From: JAWOGN01 sp046496815
GTDB lineage: Bacteria > Desulfobacterota > DSM-4660 > Desulfatiglandales > Desulfatiglandaceae
Assembly (NCBI GenBank): GCA_046496815.1
Contig: JAWOGN010000041.1
Span: 1-24,097 of the forward strand
Length of the DNA: 24,097 bases
Direction: 5' to 3'
The translations under genes and the position numbers were made by a program. Below the pieces are notes generated by a model. The model was not told the DNA's origin, searched no databases, and saw nothing but the letters and a program-made list of their open reading frames with translations. Shown piece by piece: positions 22,425-24,097 of this stretch (position 1 is its first letter; every line of letters begins with the position of its first letter).

Positions 22425-24017
22425 TTAAGCAATCCATACGGACTCCAGATATGTCCCCGTACAGTCGATGAACAATTTCGGCTGATTGGTTTTGAGATTC
22501 CATGACACAAAGCAGGTCAACAAATCAGCGACGGTTTCCCGCCTCAGGTCCAGCCGCTCCGATATCATTTCATTGACGCTGCCGACGGTGCGGCGAATCA
22601 GTCTGTCAATTTTTACCGAAGCATTCATGACCGTTAGGGAAGGACTGATTTGGAGCTGCTCCATGGCTTCTTCCCAGTGTATACCACCGACCTTGCGGCG
22701 CAACACATACACGTTCGTCCTGTCCTGGATTACAAGCAGCGGGGGATTGACCTTCAGATGCGCACCCCCGGCCCTGACAGCGGACATCTGTGAACTCACC
22801 CGCTTAAGAATCTCTTTTCGCTTCTCAAGCTGCGCTTGCTGTCTCGCCTGCATTCTTTCGAAGATATAGTCCGTACCGTCTATCGTGAATTCCTTCAGCC
22901 GGGTGGGATCGAAACCCAGATCCATCAGATTCGCTATGCTCAACCGATGGCTGAAACTTAGTTCCTTGTCCCTCAACCAAGACAGTAGACTCGGCCTGCG
23001 GTAATTCGGCAGCGATTCGATGAACCGGGTGGGATGACGAGTCAGCGCCTCCGGAAGCCGCGACCATAATGTTTCATCCCCTGTCATATGCGGGCCGCCA
23101 CTCGTCAGTTCGGAAGGAGGATAGGTTTTTATCGGAAGCGACAGAACCCGTGGGTCCAGCACAATCTGTTCCAGGGAATCCCCGCCTGTATACCCGAGCA
23201 GCGCTGCAATACGGCGCCTGAAGGAAATCAATTTGGTCACAAAACGGGTGAACATGAACCGCATGACCGGGGTGGGGGTCTTTCGTTGTATTTCTGTCTC
23301 AAAATATGTGAGCAAAGCCGTATACAGATCCTTGAACTCGCTGATCGTTCGTTGCACCATCACTTCATTATCCCTCATATCGATGGCGGCGCGCTTCCTT
23401 TTCAGATGGTAAAGCATCTTCAAAATCGGTCCGCTGAGGTCTCGACCTTGTAAGCTCGGCGGGACATAAGCCATGAAGTGAGTATCCGTATCCAGGATGC
23501 CGGTGCCGATGAGCATTTCAACAGGTTCCCAACCCTGCTTGAAATAAATATCGTAGGTTGGGTCCGCTTCGGGGATGATGTTGTCCAGTATGCCGACAGC
23601 GGATTTTTCGGCCAAAAAATCCCTGAAATATTCAAGGATTCGGTTTCCCAAGCCCTTTCTGCGAAACGGCGCAGCCACCTCAACGTAAACCAGATAATAG
23701 CAAGGAATCGGCTTTTTCAGGTATACCATATTGAGCCGCCCGAGGTTTTCACCCGTATCGGCGTTAATTTCAAATACTTGAAAACCGTTCCGGGTATCCT
23801 CGGGTTTCAGCCAATCAAGCCTGCTGCCCGAAACCGTCTTGTCGACGAGATCCCAGAGCTCATTAAAGAGGTCTGACACAAAGGGGAGACGGGAGGACCC
23901 GAATTGCATCTCCTCGTCGATGAGGGCGACCAGTCCCAACCGATCATTGAGCCCCAGGGGGGTTCGCGTCCCCCTGGTGTCCGGCACGGGAAAATACTCT
24001 GAGGCCGTTTTCGCCAT
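22425..24017 (-). CDS. Large GNAT-family acetyltransferase with unassigned C-terminal region
   Basis: A 530-residue soluble protein. Residues about 75-170 form a GNAT fold: FQVFEINADTGENLGRLNMV, then YYLVYVEVAAPFRRKGLG with the acetyl-CoA pyrophosphate motif RRKGLGNRI (119-127), and DIYFKQGWEPVEM as the closing strand. The other 350 or so residues match nothing I recognise; they are mostly helical and Arg/Leu-rich, and include a charged helix MQARQQAQLEKRKEILKRVS. The protein is three times the length of a normal GNAT, and the acceptor cannot be predicted. The ATG at 24017 has AAAGGAG about ten bases upstream; ATGs at 24038 and 24044 would place that ribosome site inside the gene. It appears to be transcribed alone, behind a terminator at the window edge. 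Confidence 0.78.
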   Translation of the reverse strand: MAKTASEYFPVPDTRGTRTPLGLNDRLGLVALIDEEMQFGSSRLPFVSDLFNELWDLVDKTVSGSRLDWLKPEDTRNGFQVFEINADTGENLGRLNMVYLKKPIPCYYLVYVEVAAPFRRKGLGNRILEYFRDFLAEKSAVGILDNIIPEADPTYDIYFKQGWEPVEMLIGTGILDTDTHFMAYVPPSLQGRDLSGPILKMLYHLKRKRAAIDMRDNEVMVQRTISEFKDLYTALLTYFETEIQRKTPTPVMRFMFTRFVTKLISFRRRIAALLGYTGGDSLEQIVLDPRVLSLPIKTYPPSELTSGGPHMTGDETLWSRLPEALTRHPTRFIESLPNYRRPSLLSWLRDKELSFSHRLSIANLMDLGFDPTRLKEFTIDGTDYIFERMQARQQAQLEKRKEILKRVSSQMSAVRAGGAHLKVNPPLLVIQDRTNVYVLRRKVGGIHWEEAMEQLQISPSLTVMNASVKIDRLIRRTVGSVNEMISERLDLRRETVADLLTCFVSWNLKTNQPKLFIDCTGTYLESVWIA

Positions 24018-24067
24018 CCTCACACGACTCCTTTCCATGATCATAAAAAGGCCACACCGTCTTGAGC

Positions 24068-24097
24068 AAAAAAAAAGCGGAGCGTGTGCTCCGCTTT
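24068..24097 (-). terminator. Strong intrinsic terminator for a gene outside the window
   Basis: AAAGCGGAGC (24074-24083) pairs perfectly with GCTCCGCTTT (24088-24097) around the loop GTGT. On the minus strand the stem is followed by nine T (24076-24068), a textbook terminator for an upstream minus-strand gene beyond the right edge. The left arm could also serve plus-strand transcription if T continues outside the window. Confidence 0.8.

Overview
The window looks like a chromosomal segment of a Desulfobacterota (deltaproteobacterial) anaerobe, perhaps Desulfobacterales, Desulfatiglandales or Syntrophobacterales. This is inferred from gene content: a cytidylate-kinase-like protein with a BON-like tail, a DUF1786 protein, an ADP-forming acyl-CoA synthetase alpha chain, an IVD/LCAD-type acyl-CoA dehydrogenase, an OmpA-type lipoprotein with a coiled-coil N-terminal half, a rubrerythrin-like protein and a BepA-like M48 protease. 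No tRNA, rRNA, CRISPR array, insertion sequence or phage gene was seen. Most genes lie on the minus strand.

Layout, left to right. 1-464 has no convincing gene. 465-1847 (-) is a major facilitator transporter, divergent from 2213-3088 (+), the kinase-like protein; each has a recognisable sigma70-type promoter in the gap between them. 3103-6662 (-) is a three-gene metabolic cluster: a GarR/GlxR-type tartronate semialdehyde reductase, a DUF1786 actin-fold protein and an acyl-CoA synthetase (ADP-forming) alpha chain without its ATP-grasp partner. A 478-base control region holds two strong dyads and a promoter ahead of a ferritin-like protein (7141-7626, +).

From 18443 down to 7776 everything well supported is on the minus strand: MFS transporter, acyl-CoA dehydrogenase, class-I amidotransferase of the peptidase C26 type, flavin split-barrel protein, ProXp-ala/YbaK-type tRNA deacylase, a 97-residue acidic protein, a two-domain M16 zinc protease, a small membrane protein and the OmpA lipoprotein. 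The first five are tightly spaced and look like one operon; the last three form an envelope-related group.

18684-21377 (-) carries the M48 protease, a DUF89/ARMT1-like phosphatase and a DUF2007 protein. A small FKBP-like protein with a Cys/His tail (21476-21859, -) is separated from them by a good intrinsic terminator. After a non-coding stretch of about 490 bases comes a large GNAT acetyltransferase with an unassigned C-terminal region (22425-24017, -). A strong terminator for a gene outside the window closes the right edge.

I do not see a clear new defence, mobile or biosynthetic system. The best leads are the reductase/DUF1786/CoA-ligase cluster, the paired dyads upstream of the ferritin-like gene, three possible small or orphan coding frames in apparent gaps (13259-13426 -, 18508-18687 +, 7615-7780 -), and proteins with unusual architecture (kinase plus BON-like, FKBP-like with metal tail, long GNAT).
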